Source: Lachnospiraceae bacterium (GTDB lineage: Bacteria > Bacillota > Clostridia > Lachnospirales > Lachnospiraceae). From it: DNA of 52,151 nucleotides. The translations under genes were made by a program, and so were the position numbers. The notes beneath the pieces are model-generated. The model was not told the origin of the DNA. It did not search any database and worked only from the letters and a program-made list of their open reading frames with translations. Shown piece by piece: positions 39,998-48,692 of this stretch; the stretch's first letter is position 1, and each line of letters begins with the position of its first letter. The stretch covers positions 1 through 52,151 of the forward strand of contig JAGADU010000108.1 of assembly GCA_017613435.1 (NCBI GenBank). Direction: 5' to 3'.

Positions 39998-41089
39998 ATG
40001 GGCAATTTTTCACATTACATCAAAGGAATCCGCAACGGGGAAGTTTTCTTTGACGAACAGTTCAAATTCAGTTTTATTCTGCATGAGGTTGGTCTCCTGC
40101 ATCTTTTGTTTTCCGTTCTTTTTTACATAATGGGTAACCGGGTCCTCGGCATATACAATGTCTGCGTTTTCCTCGGATATTTAAGCATCGATTATCTCAT
40201 CAAATTCAAGAAATTCCGACTTTCCCTGATCATCGCCTGCACCGAAGTTATGCTTCACAGTTTTCTTACGACCGTTACGGTGGGAATCAACACCGGATTT
40301 TCTTTTTATTGTTTTTCGATGGTTCCCTGCGTGTTTTACATGATTCTTACGTGGAATGTTTTCAAAAGAAAGGAAATCACAAGCATCCTTTATACGTCGG
40401 CTTTTGCTCTGGCTCTTATAGGCAATTGCATGATTTCTTTCTTTGTTGAGCCCAAAACACCGGCACCGTTCGGATGGGCGATTGCCTTTTCGAGCTTAAA
40501 CGCGGTAATGTCGGTTGTGGCAATGGCCGAATTTCTTATAATGCTCGACTGGGACGTAATGCACAAAAGCGAAAAAATGCAAAGCCTCAATGACGAGCTC
40601 GGAGAAAAAGCCAACATAGACCCTCTGACGAAACTTTACAACAGAAGATTCATGGATCAGAAACTCGAAGAAAAACTTACCGAGTTAAGCAAGGAAGGAA
40701 ATATATTCGGAATCATAATGGCCGATATCGACGATTTCAAAAAAGTCAACGATACGTACGGTCACGATTTCGGGGACCGGATACTCGTGGAAGTTGCCGC
40801 CGCTTTAAAGAAATCCACAAGAGACGACGATTTCGTCTGCAGATGGGGCGGCGAGGAATTTTTGATAATAATAAACGGCAACAAAAGCATTACAAAAGAC
40901 GTTGCCGAAAGAATGCGTACGGCGGTTTCGGAGATAGGCGTTCCTTTCGGAAACGACATAATCAAAGTAACGATGACTTTCGGCGTAACCGAATCGATAA
41001 CGGGATTTTCCGTCGACAAACTCGTATCGGTTGCGGACGACAATCTTTACAAGGGAAAACAAAACGGAAAGAATCAGGTTGTGGGATAA
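39998..41089 (+). CDS. Membrane diguanylate cyclase (GGEEF) with inhibitory site
   Basis: The 363-residue protein has six or so hydrophobic segments in residues 25-185 (7TM/MASE-like sensor of unknown type), then a GGDEF domain. The motif reads GGEEF (284-288), an active variant, and an RxxD inhibitory site RDDD (275-278) lies five residues before it. ADIDDFKKVNDTYGHDFGDR is the metal and nucleotide site. It would make c-di-GMP at the membrane. The gene is divergent from the araC-type gene; a TTGATG (39940-39945) and TATAGT or TAAAAT (39961-39971) may be its promoter. No terminator is obvious after it. Confidence 0.92.
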   Translation: MGNFSHYIKGIRNGEVFFDEQFKFSFILHEVGLLHLLFSVLFYIMGNRVLGIYNVCVFLGYLSIDYLIKFKKFRLSLIIACTEVMLHSFLTTVTVGINTGFSFYCFSMVPCVFYMILTWNVFKRKEITSILYTSAFALALIGNCMISFFVEPKTPAPFGWAIAFSSLNAVMSVVAMAEFLIMLDWDVMHKSEKMQSLNDELGEKANIDPLTKLYNRRFMDQKLEEKLTELSKEGNIFGIIMADIDDFKKVNDTYGHDFGDRILVEVAAALKKSTRDDDFVCRWGGEEFLIIINGNKSITKDVAERMRTAVSEIGVPFGNDIIKVTMTFGVTESITGFSVDKLVSVADDNLYKGKQNGKNQVVG

Positions 41090-41118
41090 CGAAAATTACA
41101 GAAAATGCCGTTAATTGC

Positions 41119-41149
41119 TTGACTTTTGATATTTTTGTGTTAACATAAT
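41119..41149 (+). promoter_or_regulatory. Promoter for the rimP-nusA-infB operon
   Basis: TTGACT (41119-41124) is followed by TAACAT (41141-41146, 16-bp spacer) or CATAAT (41144-41149, 19-bp spacer). The leader to the rimP ATG is about 95 nt. Confidence 0.6.
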
Positions 41150-41170
41150 GATTGCATAAGGAAATTTACT

Positions 41171-41200
41171 AAGTGGGTTGACAGAACCCACTTTCTTTAT
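41171..41200 (+). promoter_or_regulatory. Leader hairpin with T-rich tail, possible attenuator of the nusA operon
   Basis: AAGTGGGTT (41171-41179) and AACCCACTT (41185-41193) form a perfect 9-bp stem around GACAG, followed by TCTTTATTGTTT. This resembles a terminator placed between promoter and first gene. NusA strengthens pausing and intrinsic termination, so feedback by NusA on its own operon is a reasonable idea. Confidence 0.55.
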
Positions 41201-41248
41201 TGTTTGAGGAAGATTCGTGATTTTTTAAAAGCGTTTTAAGGAGAAAAA

Positions 41249-41713
41249 ATGGGAAAACACGAGGATTACGAAAGAAAAACGGGAGAACTCATCGCCCCGA
41301 TACTAAAGGACGCCGGTGTCGAACTGTACGACATTGATTTCGAAAAAGAAGGCGCCGACTGGTATTTAAGAGTTTATATCGACAAAGAGGGCGGGGTAAA
41401 CATTAACGACTGCGAAAAGGTATCGAGAGCGTTTAACGAAATACTCGATAAGGAAGATTACATCGAAGAATCCTACATTTTCGAAGTATCTTCTCCCGGA
41501 CTCGGAAGAAGGCTTACAAAAAACGTTCATTTCGAAAAGTCACTCGGATTGTCGGTTGATGTAAAAACATTCAAACCCATAGACAAATGCAAAGAGTTTA
41601 CGGGTATTTTAAAAGCATATGATCAAAACACGGTAACGGTAACCGTTGATGATAAAGACATGGAATTTAACAGAAAAGATATAGCAAACATCAGATTGTC
41701 ACTTGATATTTAA
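41249..41713 (+). CDS. rimP: Ribosome maturation factor
   Basis: RimP helps late assembly of the 30S subunit. The 154-residue protein has the usual N-terminal alpha/beta domain (GVELYDIDFEKEGADWYLRVYIDKEGGVNINDCEKVSRAF) with the SSPGLGRRL motif, and a C-terminal SH3-like domain. It is the first gene of a long operon through ribF; nusA follows 18 bases later. AAGGAG lies before the ATG. Confidence 0.95.
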   Translation: MGKHEDYERKTGELIAPILKDAGVELYDIDFEKEGADWYLRVYIDKEGGVNINDCEKVSRAFNEILDKEDYIEESYIFEVSSPGLGRRLTKNVHFEKSLGLSVDVKTFKPIDKCKEFTGILKAYDQNTVTVTVDDKDMEFNRKDIANIRLSLDI

Positions 41714-41731
41714 CTAAGGAGGAGAAATTAA

Positions 41732-42943
41732 ATGGCAAAGGAAAATAAGGTTAAGGACAGCGAAGAGCTTTTAAGAGCGATATCCGAGCTTGAAAAAGAA
41801 AAAGAAATCAGCAAGGAAACTCTTTTTGAAGCAATCGAGAACTCTTTGAAAAAGGCTGCCAAGGAACATTTCGGCAATGACGAAAACTGCGTGGTTGAAA
41901 TGGACAGAGAAACCGGCGAATATCATCTCTATCAGGAAAAGACCGTAGTCGAGAATGCAGAGGATGTTACGGATCCCGTTACGGAAGTTGCGCTTGAAGA
42001 CGCAAAGAAAGTTGCAAAGAAAGCCGCAGTCGGAGATGTTGTAAGATTCGAACTTCAGTCCAAGGAATTCGGACGTATTGCCACACAGCATGCCAAGAGC
42101 GTTATTCTTCAGAAGATTCGCGAAGAAGAAAGAAATGTTGTATTTGACCAGTATTATTCCAAGCAGAACAATATCGTGGTAGGTGTTGTTCAAAGATATA
42201 TAGGCAAGAGCATTTCCATTAACCTCGGAAAGGCCGACGCCATCTTAAACGAAACGGAACAGGTTAAGGGAGAGCATTTCCGTCCCACCGACAGAATCAA
42301 GGTATACATTACCGAAGTAAAGAACACTCCCAAGGGACCCAAGATTATCGTTTCCCGTACACATCCCGGATTCGTAAAGAGACTTTTCGAAGCAGAAGTA
42401 TCCGAGATTAAGGACGGTATCGTAGAGATTAAGGGTATCGCAAGAGAACCCGGCAGCCGTACGAAGATTTCCGTATGGTCAAAGGACGAAAACGTTGATC
42501 CCGTAGGCGCATGTGTAGGTTTAAACGGCGCAAGGGTAAATGCAATCGTTGACGAACTCGGCGGAGAGAAGATTGACATCATCAACTGGAGTCCCGACGC
42601 AAACGAGCTCATCCAGAACGCTCTTTCTCCCGCACAGGTTATCGCCGTTGCGGTTAACGAGGAAGATCCCAAGAGCAAAGAAGCCATGGTAATCGTTCCC
42701 GATACACAGCTTTCGCTTGCAATCGGCAAGGAAGGACAGAACGCACGTCTTGCGGCCAAACTTACGGGATTCAAGATTGACATCAAGTCGGAGTCACAGG
42801 CAAGAGAAGCATTCGGATTCTCAACGGACAGCGAAGAATTCGAATATGACGACAATGATTTTGCTCCCGAGTACGAGAACGAAGAATACGTTCCCGAATA
42901 TGAAGAGGGCGAAGCAGAAAACGAAGCAGCAGAGGAAATCTAA
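41732..42943 (+). CDS. nusA: Transcription elongation/termination factor NusA
   Basis: The 403-residue protein has the RNA polymerase-binding N-terminal domain (about 1-125), an S1 domain (about 135-200), and two KH domains (about 205-350; VGACVGLNGARVNAIVDELGGEKID and AIGKEGQNARLAAKLTG). It lacks the C-terminal acidic repeats of E. coli NusA, as is normal in Firmicutes, but ends in a short Glu/Tyr/Asp-rich tail (about 368-403). It modulates pausing and intrinsic termination. AAGGAGGAG is the ribosome binding site. Confidence 0.97.
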   Translation: MAKENKVKDSEELLRAISELEKEKEISKETLFEAIENSLKKAAKEHFGNDENCVVEMDRETGEYHLYQEKTVVENAEDVTDPVTEVALEDAKKVAKKAAVGDVVRFELQSKEFGRIATQHAKSVILQKIREEERNVVFDQYYSKQNNIVVGVVQRYIGKSISINLGKADAILNETEQVKGEHFRPTDRIKVYITEVKNTPKGPKIIVSRTHPGFVKRLFEAEVSEIKDGIVEIKGIAREPGSRTKISVWSKDENVDPVGACVGLNGARVNAIVDELGGEKIDIINWSPDANELIQNALSPAQVIAVAVNEEDPKSKEAMVIVPDTQLSLAIGKEGQNARLAAKLTGFKIDIKSESQAREAFGFSTDSEEFEYDDNDFAPEYENEEYVPEYEEGEAENEAAEEI

Positions 42944-42947
42944 ACAT

Positions 42948-43217
42948 ATGGTTCAGAATAAAAGGGTTCCTCTTCGTACATGTGTCTCATGCAGGGAAAA
43001 CAAAGACAAGAGGGAACTGCTTAGAATTGTAAAAACTCCCGAGGGCGAAATACTCGTAGATTCGACCGGACGCCTTAACGGCAGGGGAGCATATGTTTGC
43101 AATAATAAAGAGTGTTTCGAAAAACTCGCAAAAAACCATGCTCTTGACAAAGCATTCAAGACGGAGGTTCCCCGGGAATTTTTCGAAAATGCTCTTAAGG
43201 AGTTGTTTAGTGAATAA
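42948..43217 (+). CDS. YlxR family RNA-binding protein (DUF448)
   Basis: The 89-residue protein has the YlxR signature VPLRTCVSCRENKDKRELLRIVKTPEG and GRLNGRGAYVCNNKECFEKLAK. The ATG at 42948 has AGAGGAAA about 10 bases upstream, and homology starts there; an upstream extension of the open frame would lie inside nusA. YlxR proteins bind RNA, and in Bacillus act as a nucleoid-associated regulator of many genes. The next gene overlaps by 8 bases. Confidence 0.92.
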   Translation: MVQNKRVPLRTCVSCRENKDKRELLRIVKTPEGEILVDSTGRLNGRGAYVCNNKECFEKLAKNHALDKAFKTEVPREFFENALKELFSE

Positions 43218-43524
43218 CGACAAAGTCCTATCCCTTTTGGGACTGGCAAAGAAAGCCGGAAAACTTAAAAGCGGCGAATATTGCGTTGAAACCGAGCTGA
43301 AAAAAGGCAGGGCGCTTTTGGTTGTCGCGGCGCTTGATTCTTCCGAGAACACAAAGAAGAAATATTCGGATATGTGTTCTTTCAGAAAAGTACCGATTTG
43401 CTTTTATTCGAACAAAGACGATTTGGGAAAGTGCATCGGCTGCGAAGAAAGAGCGGCGGCGGTCATTACGGATGAAGGATTCGCAAAAGCGATAAAAGAA
43501 GCAATACAAAAAAGCGAGATTTAA
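43210..43524 (+). CDS. Ribosomal protein L7Ae family protein (YlxQ-like)
   Basis: The 104-residue protein begins with GTG at 43210, with AAGGAG 7 bases upstream. It reads VNNDKVLSLLGLAKKAGKLKSGEYCVE, the start of bacterial L7Ae/L30e-fold K-turn-binding proteins. It probably binds kink-turn RNA; its role in bacteria is not settled. The place between ylxR and infB is the standard one. An ATG in the same frame at 43093 would overlap most of ylxR and is rejected. Confidence 0.9.
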   Translation: MNNDKVLSLLGLAKKAGKLKSGEYCVETELKKGRALLVVAALDSSENTKKKYSDMCSFRKVPICFYSNKDDLGKCIGCEERAAAVITDEGFAKAIKEAIQKSEI

Positions 43525-43560
43525 GTTTACGGTTTATAAATCGGATTCGGAGGTAGTTGA

Positions 43561-46380
43561 ATGAAGATAAGTGAATTAAGCAAAGAATTGGGAGCAACAA
43601 GCAAGGAACTGATTGCCATTGCTAACGAGAACGGAATAGAATGCAAAGCCGCTTCCAAGAATTTGTCGGACGAGGAGGCCGAAACGGTCAAAAAAGCTTT
43701 TGCAAAAGCATCGGCTCCGGCAAAACCCGCCGCAGCGGCTGAAGAGAAGAAGGAGAAAAAAGCAGAGGAGAAGGTTTCGGAAAAAGCAGAAACGGTTAAG
43801 GAAGAAAAACCCGAACAAAAGGCTGAAGCAAAACCCGAAAAGAAAGTTGAAGTTAAGCAGGACAAACAGGCTGACGTAAAGAAGCCCGCCAAGTTTAATT
43901 TCAAGATTAATCCTCAGTTTATGAGCTCTGCCGCCCAGACACAGAAGAGACCCAACCAGAATCAGGGGCAGCAGGCGAGAACTCCCCAGAGAAACGTAAA
44001 TCAGGGACCCACAAGATTAATCAAACCCGTAACGCCTCCTTCGGGTGCACCCAGTGTCAATTTCATTCCCGGCCATCCCGTTAAACCCTCCAAACCGAGC
44101 GAGAACGGCAGAGAAAACAAGCCTGTTGAAAATACAAAACAGGAAGTCAATCAGAGCACTCCCGTTAAGGAAAACACAAAGCCTGTAGAAAATGTGTCCA
44201 AACCCGAAGCGGAACACGTTAAAAACAACGATTTTAACGCAAATGCTCAGGACAGACAGCAAAGAGAGCGAAGAGAATTCAGAAAAGACGATCAGGGACA
44301 GCAAAGAAAGAACTCTGCTACCCCTTTCAACAAGAACGATCGTCCGCAGGCGGGAAATCCCAGATTTCCTCAAAAGGGCGGCATGAAATTCGAGCAGCCC
44401 TCGGATAACGCTCCCGCTCCCGACAACAAGAGAAAAGACGACAAGAGAAGAAGTTCTCAGGAAAAAGATAAAAAGAAAAACAGTTACGATGACAGATATG
44501 AGGACGGAATGGGCCAGAAGGGCAAGACCTTAAAGCCCGGTGCGTTCATCAAGCCCGAAAAGAAGGTTGAGAAGGTTGAGGACGACATTAAGGTTCTCGT
44601 TCTTCCCGAAGTTCTTACGATAAGAGATTTGGCGGACAAGATGAAACTTCAGCCTTCGACCATCGTAAAGAAACTTTTCCTTGCCGGAGAAATCGTTACG
44701 GTAAATACGGAGATTTCTTTTGAAAAAGCGGAAGAAATCGCAATGGAATACGATATTTTGTGCGAAAAGGAAGAGAAGGTCGACGTTATCGAAGAACTTC
44801 TTAAGGAAGAAGACGAGAACGAAGAAAAACTCATCGAGAGACCTCCCGTTATCTGCGTAATGGGTCATGTCGATCACGGTAAAACTTCACTTCTTGACGC
44901 AATCAGAAATACACATGTTATCGACAGGGAAGCCGGCGGTATCACACAGCATATCGGTGCTTACCAGGTTAAAATCAACGATAAGAACATTACATTCCTC
45001 GATACGCCCGGTCATGAAGCATTCACGGCAAGGCGTATGAGAGGTGCAACAAGTACCGATATCGCGGTACTCGTTGTAGCGGCAGACGACGGTGTAATGC
45101 CCCAGACTATAGAAGCCATCAGCCATGCAAAGGCAGCAGGCGTTCCCATTATCGTTGCGGTAAACAAGGTCGACAAAATCGGATATGATTTCGACGACAA
45201 GACCAAGGATATGGCATCGTATCCTCAGATTTCGCAGCTTATGACGGAACTCTCAAGCGACCACGGACTCAATCCCGAAGCATGGGGCGGCGAAACGATT
45301 TACGTTCCGGTTTCCGCTAAAAAAGGTCTCGGTATAGACAACCTTTTGGAAAACATCCTTATTTCCGCTGAAATCCTCGAACTTAAGTCCAATCCCGACA
45401 GAAAGGCAAGAGGTCTTGTCATCGAAGCCAAACTTGAAAAAGGCAGAGGACCCGTTGCAACCGTACTTGTACAGAAAGGTACTCTCAAAGTCGGCGATTT
45501 CATTTCCGCGGGTGAAGCTCACGGTAAGGTCAGAGCGATGATTAACGACAAGAAAGAAAACGTTAAAATCGCAACTCCTTCCACACCCGTTGAAATTCTC
45601 GGTCTTAACCAGGCTCCTTCGGCAGGCGACGTATTTATCGCTCACGAAAACGACAAGGATGCAAAGCATTTTGCCGATACATTCATAGCCGAACACAAGA
45701 TCAAGAAGATTGAAGATACAAAGAGCAAGATGAGTCTTGACGATGTCTTCACAAAGATAAAAGAGGATAATTTAAAGAGTCTCAACATTATCGTCAAAGC
45801 CGACGTTCAGGGTTCGGTTGAAGCGGTTAAGCAGAGCCTTGAAAAGATTTCCAACGAAGAAGTTGTCGTTAAGGTTATCCACGGCGGCGTAGGTGCAATC
45901 AACGAATCCGACGTAACGCTTGCTTCGGCTTCGAACGCAATCATTATCGGTTTCAACGTACGTATCGACAACCAGGCCAAGGATACCGCCGACAGAGAAG
46001 GTGTTGACGTTCGTCTTTACAGCGTAATCTATAATGCAATCGAAGATGTCGAAGCGGCCATGAAGGGTCTCCTCGAGCCTATTTTCGAAGAGAAGGTTAT
46101 AGGTCATTGCGAAGTAAGACAGATATTCAAGGCAAACGCAATCGGAAACATTGCAGGTTCCTATGTGCTTGACGGTATCGTTAAAAGAGGCTGCTTAGTC
46201 AGAATCACAAGAGAAGGAGAGCAGATTTTCGAAGGAAAACTCGCATCCTTAAAGAGATTCAAGGACGATGTCAAGGAAGTCAAGACAGGCTTCGAATGCG
46301 GTCTTGTATTTGAAGGATTCAACGGAATTCAGGAACTTGATATCGTGGAAGCATACGAAATGGTTGAGGTACCCAGATAA
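43561..46380 (+). CDS. infB: Translation initiation factor IF-2
   Basis: The 939-residue GTPase has an N-terminal IF2N-like helix domain (about 1-50), a long low-complexity linker (about 60-340) rich in Lys, Glu, Pro, Gln and Asn, a second IF2N domain (about 350-405), and the G domain with GHVDHGKT (435-442), DTPGHEAF and NKVDK, followed by the beta-barrel, IF2 domain 3 and the C-terminal fMet-tRNA-binding barrel. It positions initiator tRNA on the 30S subunit. GGAGG precedes the ATG. Its stop overlaps the rbfA start by one base (TAATG). Confidence 0.98.
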   Translation: MKISELSKELGATSKELIAIANENGIECKAASKNLSDEEAETVKKAFAKASAPAKPAAAAEEKKEKKAEEKVSEKAETVKEEKPEQKAEAKPEKKVEVKQDKQADVKKPAKFNFKINPQFMSSAAQTQKRPNQNQGQQARTPQRNVNQGPTRLIKPVTPPSGAPSVNFIPGHPVKPSKPSENGRENKPVENTKQEVNQSTPVKENTKPVENVSKPEAEHVKNNDFNANAQDRQQRERREFRKDDQGQQRKNSATPFNKNDRPQAGNPRFPQKGGMKFEQPSDNAPAPDNKRKDDKRRSSQEKDKKKNSYDDRYEDGMGQKGKTLKPGAFIKPEKKVEKVEDDIKVLVLPEVLTIRDLADKMKLQPSTIVKKLFLAGEIVTVNTEISFEKAEEIAMEYDILCEKEEKVDVIEELLKEEDENEEKLIERPPVICVMGHVDHGKTSLLDAIRNTHVIDREAGGITQHIGAYQVKINDKNITFLDTPGHEAFTARRMRGATSTDIAVLVVAADDGVMPQTIEAISHAKAAGVPIIVAVNKVDKIGYDFDDKTKDMASYPQISQLMTELSSDHGLNPEAWGGETIYVPVSAKKGLGIDNLLENILISAEILELKSNPDRKARGLVIEAKLEKGRGPVATVLVQKGTLKVGDFISAGEAHGKVRAMINDKKENVKIATPSTPVEILGLNQAPSAGDVFIAHENDKDAKHFADTFIAEHKIKKIEDTKSKMSLDDVFTKIKEDNLKSLNIIVKADVQGSVEAVKQSLEKISNEEVVVKVIHGGVGAINESDVTLASASNAIIIGFNVRIDNQAKDTADREGVDVRLYSVIYNAIEDVEAAMKGLLEPIFEEKVIGHCEVRQIFKANAIGNIAGSYVLDGIVKRGCLVRITREGEQIFEGKLASLKRFKDDVKEVKTGFECGLVFEGFNGIQELDIVEAYEMVEVPR

Positions 46381-46787
46381 TGAGAAAAGGAAGTATCAAA
46401 AACGTACGCATCAATTCCGAGGTTCACAAAGAACTTTCTCAGATTATCTCTTACGAGGTTAAGGATCCCAGAATCAGTCCTTTTACATCCGTTATGGATG
46501 TTTACGTTGCTCCCGATTTAAAGACGTGCAAAGTCTATGTATCGGTAATGGGAAGCGACGAAGAAAAAGAGAACACGATGACGGGTCTTAACAGTGCAAA
46601 GGGTATGATAAGATCGCTTCTTGCCAAAAGAATGAATATGCGAAACACTCCCGAGATCACTTTTATTCTCGACGAATCCATCGAAAAGGGCATTGAAATG
46701 ATGAAATTCATCGACGAAGTCAATGCGCCTCTTCACGAAAAGGAAAAAGAAGAGAATAATAAAGATTCCGAAGAACAAACAGAATAG
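46380..46787 (+). CDS. rbfA: Ribosome-binding factor A
   Basis: The 135-residue protein has the KH-like RbfA fold: RKGSIKNVRINSEVHKELSQII, VKDPRISPFTSVMDVYVAPDLKTCKVYVSVMG and RNTPEITFILDESIEKG. It acts in 16S rRNA maturation and 30S assembly. The C-terminal 20 residues are a charged Lys/Glu/Asn tail. It is coupled to infB by a one-base overlap. Confidence 0.95.
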   Translation: MRKGSIKNVRINSEVHKELSQIISYEVKDPRISPFTSVMDVYVAPDLKTCKVYVSVMGSDEEKENTMTGLNSAKGMIRSLLAKRMNMRNTPEITFILDESIEKGIEMMKFIDEVNAPLHEKEKEENNKDSEEQTE

Positions 46788-46809
46788 AGAAGGAAAAGCA
46801 TAAAGAGTT

Positions 46810-47754
46810 ATGGACATTATAAAAGAACTTTCCAATAGCAAAAAAATAGCCATATCGGGGCATGTAAGTCCCGATGGGGATTCTATTGGGTCCTGTATTG
46901 CCCTGACTCTTTATTTGCGTAAACTTTTAAAAGATGCCGAGGTTGCAGTATTCCTCGAGGAAATACCCAACTGCTTCAAACGTATCGAAGGTCATGACAT
47001 TATCGACCATTCGTACAGCGGCATGGAACCCGACACTTATATCCTGATCGACTGCGGTCCCGAAAGAATAGGTCCCGGCGAAAAGATGTTTAAAAACGCC
47101 AAACTTAAAATCAATATCGATCACCATTTAAGCAATCCGAAAGGTCACGGAGACATCAATGTGATCGACATCAAGGCGTCGAGCGCATCCGAACTTGTTT
47201 TCAGGCTGATGGACGAAAAATATCTCGACAAAATGATAGCATCATGGATTTATCTCGGAATAGTTCATGATACGGGTATTTTCAAATATCCCGCAACATC
47301 TTGCGATACAATGAGGATTGCAGCAAGACTGATGGAAGAAAAAATCGACTGTCAGTACCTTATCGACACCACTTTTTACGAGAAGACATATTCGCAGAAT
47401 CTTGCATGCGCGAGAATCGTTTTGGGTTCCAAACTTTATATGAACGACAAAGTAATCATCGGCAGTATTTCCAGGCAGGAAATGAGCGATTACAATATAA
47501 CGAAAAGTGATTTCGAAGGCGTTATCAATCAGTTAAGAATCACCGAAGGCGTCGAAGTCGCGATTTTCATGTATCCCATGAATGCGGATACGGAAAAAGT
47601 CAGCATCCGTTCGAAAGAAAAAGTCAATGTCGCAAAGATTTGCGAGGCATTCGGCGGCGGCGGACATATGAGAGCTGCGGGATTCTATCATAAAGGCACC
47701 GAGGAAGATATAAGAAAAAGGCTTCTCGAATTGCTTGCCGAGGAAGAACTGTAA
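46810..47754 (+). CDS. nrnA: NrnA-type DHH phosphodiesterase (nanoRNase / pAp phosphatase)
   Basis: The 314-residue protein has the NrnA motif set: ISGHVSPDGDSIGSCIAL, ILIDCG, NIDHHLSN (DHH), GIVHDTGIFKYPATS, and C-terminal GGGGHMRAAG of the DHHA1 domain. It degrades 2-5 nt RNA fragments, pGpG or pApA, and 3'-phosphoadenosine 5'-phosphate. Given several c-di-GMP enzymes in the window, clearing pGpG is a likely job. It sits between rbfA and ribF, where truB is often also found, and its stop overlaps ribF by one base. Confidence 0.92.
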   Translation: MDIIKELSNSKKIAISGHVSPDGDSIGSCIALTLYLRKLLKDAEVAVFLEEIPNCFKRIEGHDIIDHSYSGMEPDTYILIDCGPERIGPGEKMFKNAKLKINIDHHLSNPKGHGDINVIDIKASSASELVFRLMDEKYLDKMIASWIYLGIVHDTGIFKYPATSCDTMRIAARLMEEKIDCQYLIDTTFYEKTYSQNLACARIVLGSKLYMNDKVIIGSISRQEMSDYNITKSDFEGVINQLRITEGVEVAIFMYPMNADTEKVSIRSKEKVNVAKICEAFGGGGHMRAAGFYHKGTEEDIRKRLLELLAEEEL

Positions 47755-48683
47755 TGGAAATCTTAAAAGAAATTCCGAAATTAAAAAACAAAAACTGCGT
47801 CAGTATCGGCAAATTCGACGGTGTTCATTTGGGTCATGTTACCCTGCTCGAGGAGCTTGTTTTAAACAGTGAATTAACAGAGACCGAATCGTGTGTTTTC
47901 ACATTCGATCCCTATCCCGAAGATTTTTTTTCCAAAAAGGAACTCCCCCATTTAAACACCAGGGGGGAGATTATTTCGCAGATGGAAGAAATAGGCGTGG
48001 ACAGGCTTATATGCGCCAGATTCGACGAAAAACTCATGAATATGAGCGCTCGCGATTTTGTGAAAAACATTCTTGTTGACAGGCTGAATGCTTCCCTCGT
48101 CGTATGCGGAAGCGACGTGTCTTTCGGAAAAGACGGCGCCGGAGATGCAAATCTTTTGGCGGAACTTTCAAAAGAATTCGGATTCGAAACGCAGATTATA
48201 GACAAAATCGAATACAAAAACGAAACCATATCGTCTTCGAGAATCGTAAAAGCATTGGAAGAGGGCAATATGGAAGATGCTTCCGAGATGCTCGGATACG
48301 ATTATTATCATTACGGAGTTGTTGTCAAAGGAAAGGGATTGGCACATCTTTTCGATATGCCGACCGTTAACATCAACCCTGTTTCAGGCAGAGTAATTCC
48401 CAAATACGGCGTGTATTTCACGATAGTGGAAACACAAAACAATGAGGAATTTCATGCAGTTACCAATGTAGGAGTAAGACCCACGGTGGGTGACGAAAAC
48501 AACGTAAATATCGAGAGCCATATTCTCGACTGTCCCGAAGGAAAAGATTTTTACGGTGACAGAATCAGAGTTTATTTTTTGAAATTTTTGAGAGAAGAAA
48601 GAAAATTTGATTCCAACAAGGCTTTATTTTCTCAGATCGGTAATGATATAATTGAAGCCGAGAGGTTTTTTAAAAGTATTTAG
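47754..48683 (+). CDS. ribF: Bifunctional riboflavin kinase / FAD synthetase
   Basis: The 309-residue protein has an N-terminal nucleotidyltransferase domain (about 1-180; SIGKFDGVHLGHVTLL as the HxGH site and ISSSRIVKALEEG) and a C-terminal riboflavin kinase domain (about 185-309; VVKGKGLAHLFDMPTVNI with the phosphate-binding G-x-x-x-G-x-P-T pattern, and GVYFTIV). It makes FMN and FAD from riboflavin. It overlaps nrnA by one base and is the last gene of the rimP operon before the Na/Pi transporter. Confidence 0.95.
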   Translation: MEILKEIPKLKNKNCVSIGKFDGVHLGHVTLLEELVLNSELTETESCVFTFDPYPEDFFSKKELPHLNTRGEIISQMEEIGVDRLICARFDEKLMNMSARDFVKNILVDRLNASLVVCGSDVSFGKDGAGDANLLAELSKEFGFETQIIDKIEYKNETISSSRIVKALEEGNMEDASEMLGYDYYHYGVVVKGKGLAHLFDMPTVNINPVSGRVIPKYGVYFTIVETQNNEEFHAVTNVGVRPTVGDENNVNIESHILDCPEGKDFYGDRIRVYFLKFLREERKFDSNKALFSQIGNDIIEAERFFKSI

Positions 48684-48692
48684 GAGGCCAAC

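Noticed and set aside
42717-42947. N-terminal extension of the YlxR gene into nusA
   Set aside because: The open frame overlaps nusA codons and the translation is arginine-rich shadow; homology and ribosome binding site support the ATG at 42948.
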